From contig NZ_SMMH01000070.1 of assembly GCF_004634215.1 (NCBI RefSeq), positions 1-5,824 on the forward strand: 5,824 bases of DNA, read 5' to 3'. This document shows, piece by piece, positions 5,760 to 5,824 of the stretch (within the stretch, counting starts at the first letter, position 1; each line of letters begins with the position of its first letter). This stretch comes from Deinococcus fonticola. GTDB lineage: Bacteria > Deinococcota > Deinococci > Deinococcales > Deinococcaceae. The notes below the pieces were generated by a model. It saw only the letters and a list, made by a program, of their open reading frames with translations, searched no databases and was not told the DNA's origin. Made by a program: the position numbers and the translations under genes.

Positions 5760-5824
5760 CCTGGGTCGAGAATTGCCAATTGATCTTTACCCCCGCTGCA
5801 TTTCGGGCGCTCACCCAGGATTCG
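5701..5824 (-). mobile_element. Probable end of an IS630-family element
   Basis: The element end is inferred from the transposase-like tail (stop at 5710-5712) and from TA at 5699-5700, the target of IS630/Tc1-type elements. The terminal sequence would begin GTACAGCGTTCAATTAATAC at 5701. The other end is outside the window, so the inverted repeat cannot be checked. Confidence 0.35.
5710..5823 (-). CDS. C-terminal tail of IS630-family transposase (partial)
   Basis: A 37-residue tail enters from the right edge and ends at TGA (5712-5710). The segment INWQFSTQDARRSFGRHY resembles the W-x-F-x-T-x-D-A-R motif that closes many IS630-type transposases or their first frame. The match is from memory of family patterns and covers too little to show catalytic residues. 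The frame overlaps the out-of-frame 5631-5759 reading, which supports the idea that the latter is only partly real. Confidence 0.45.
   Translation of the reverse strand, partial: ESWVSARNAAGVKINWQFSTQDARRSFGRHYQAIRIN

Noticed and set aside
1..5824. CRISPR array, tRNA or rRNA
   Set aside because: No regularly spaced direct repeats and no tRNA- or rRNA-like segment were found on reading either strand.

Overview
This is a gene-sparse accessory region, probably from a plasmid, genomic island or degraded mobile element of a Deinococcus-like bacterium. The host guess is inference: it rests on the two-frame IS5-type transposase, the DUF3841 protein and palindromic intergenic repeats that resemble Deinococcus repeats. 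Nothing in the window (rRNA, tRNA or a housekeeping gene) proves the taxon. TTG and GTG starts are common here, and several genes are fragmented.

Layout from left to right. Positions 1-524 hold the edge of an unrecognised minus-strand reading frame, a possible 3' gene remnant and a cluster of strong inverted repeats. Positions 525-764 (+) encode a VapB/VagC-type AbrB-fold antitoxin with no toxin gene beside it. Only 8 bases separate it from a convergent minus-strand DUF3841-family gene (773-1384). A second minus-strand gene (1573-2166) looks like a JAB/MPN (JAMM) domain that has lost nearly all its metal-binding residues but keeps the spacing. Positions 2167-2390 carry two terminator-like hairpins for minus-strand transcription.

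Positions 2391-5631 (-) are one large gene for a DUF927-like P-loop ATPase/helicase, split by a complete 928-bp IS5-family element (4210-5137). The element has 15-bp perfect terminal inverted repeats, a TTA target duplication and a transposase in two overlapping frames joined by a likely -1 frameshift at a G GGA AAA heptamer. Removing the element and one TTA copy restores an uninterrupted 769-codon frame, so the insertion looks recent. Just upstream (5631-5759, -) the last codons of another frame overlap the ATPase start as TAATG. That frame appears to be cut by a second insertion, because the right edge (5710-5824, -) reads like the C-terminal tail of an IS630-family transposase.

The ATPase gene, its upstream partner, the degenerate JAB gene and DUF3841 all read leftward. 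Terminators and gaps argue against a single transcript for all of them. The ATPase module looks inactivated by insertion sequences. The small flanking genes (antitoxin, DUF3841, JAB-like) appear intact.
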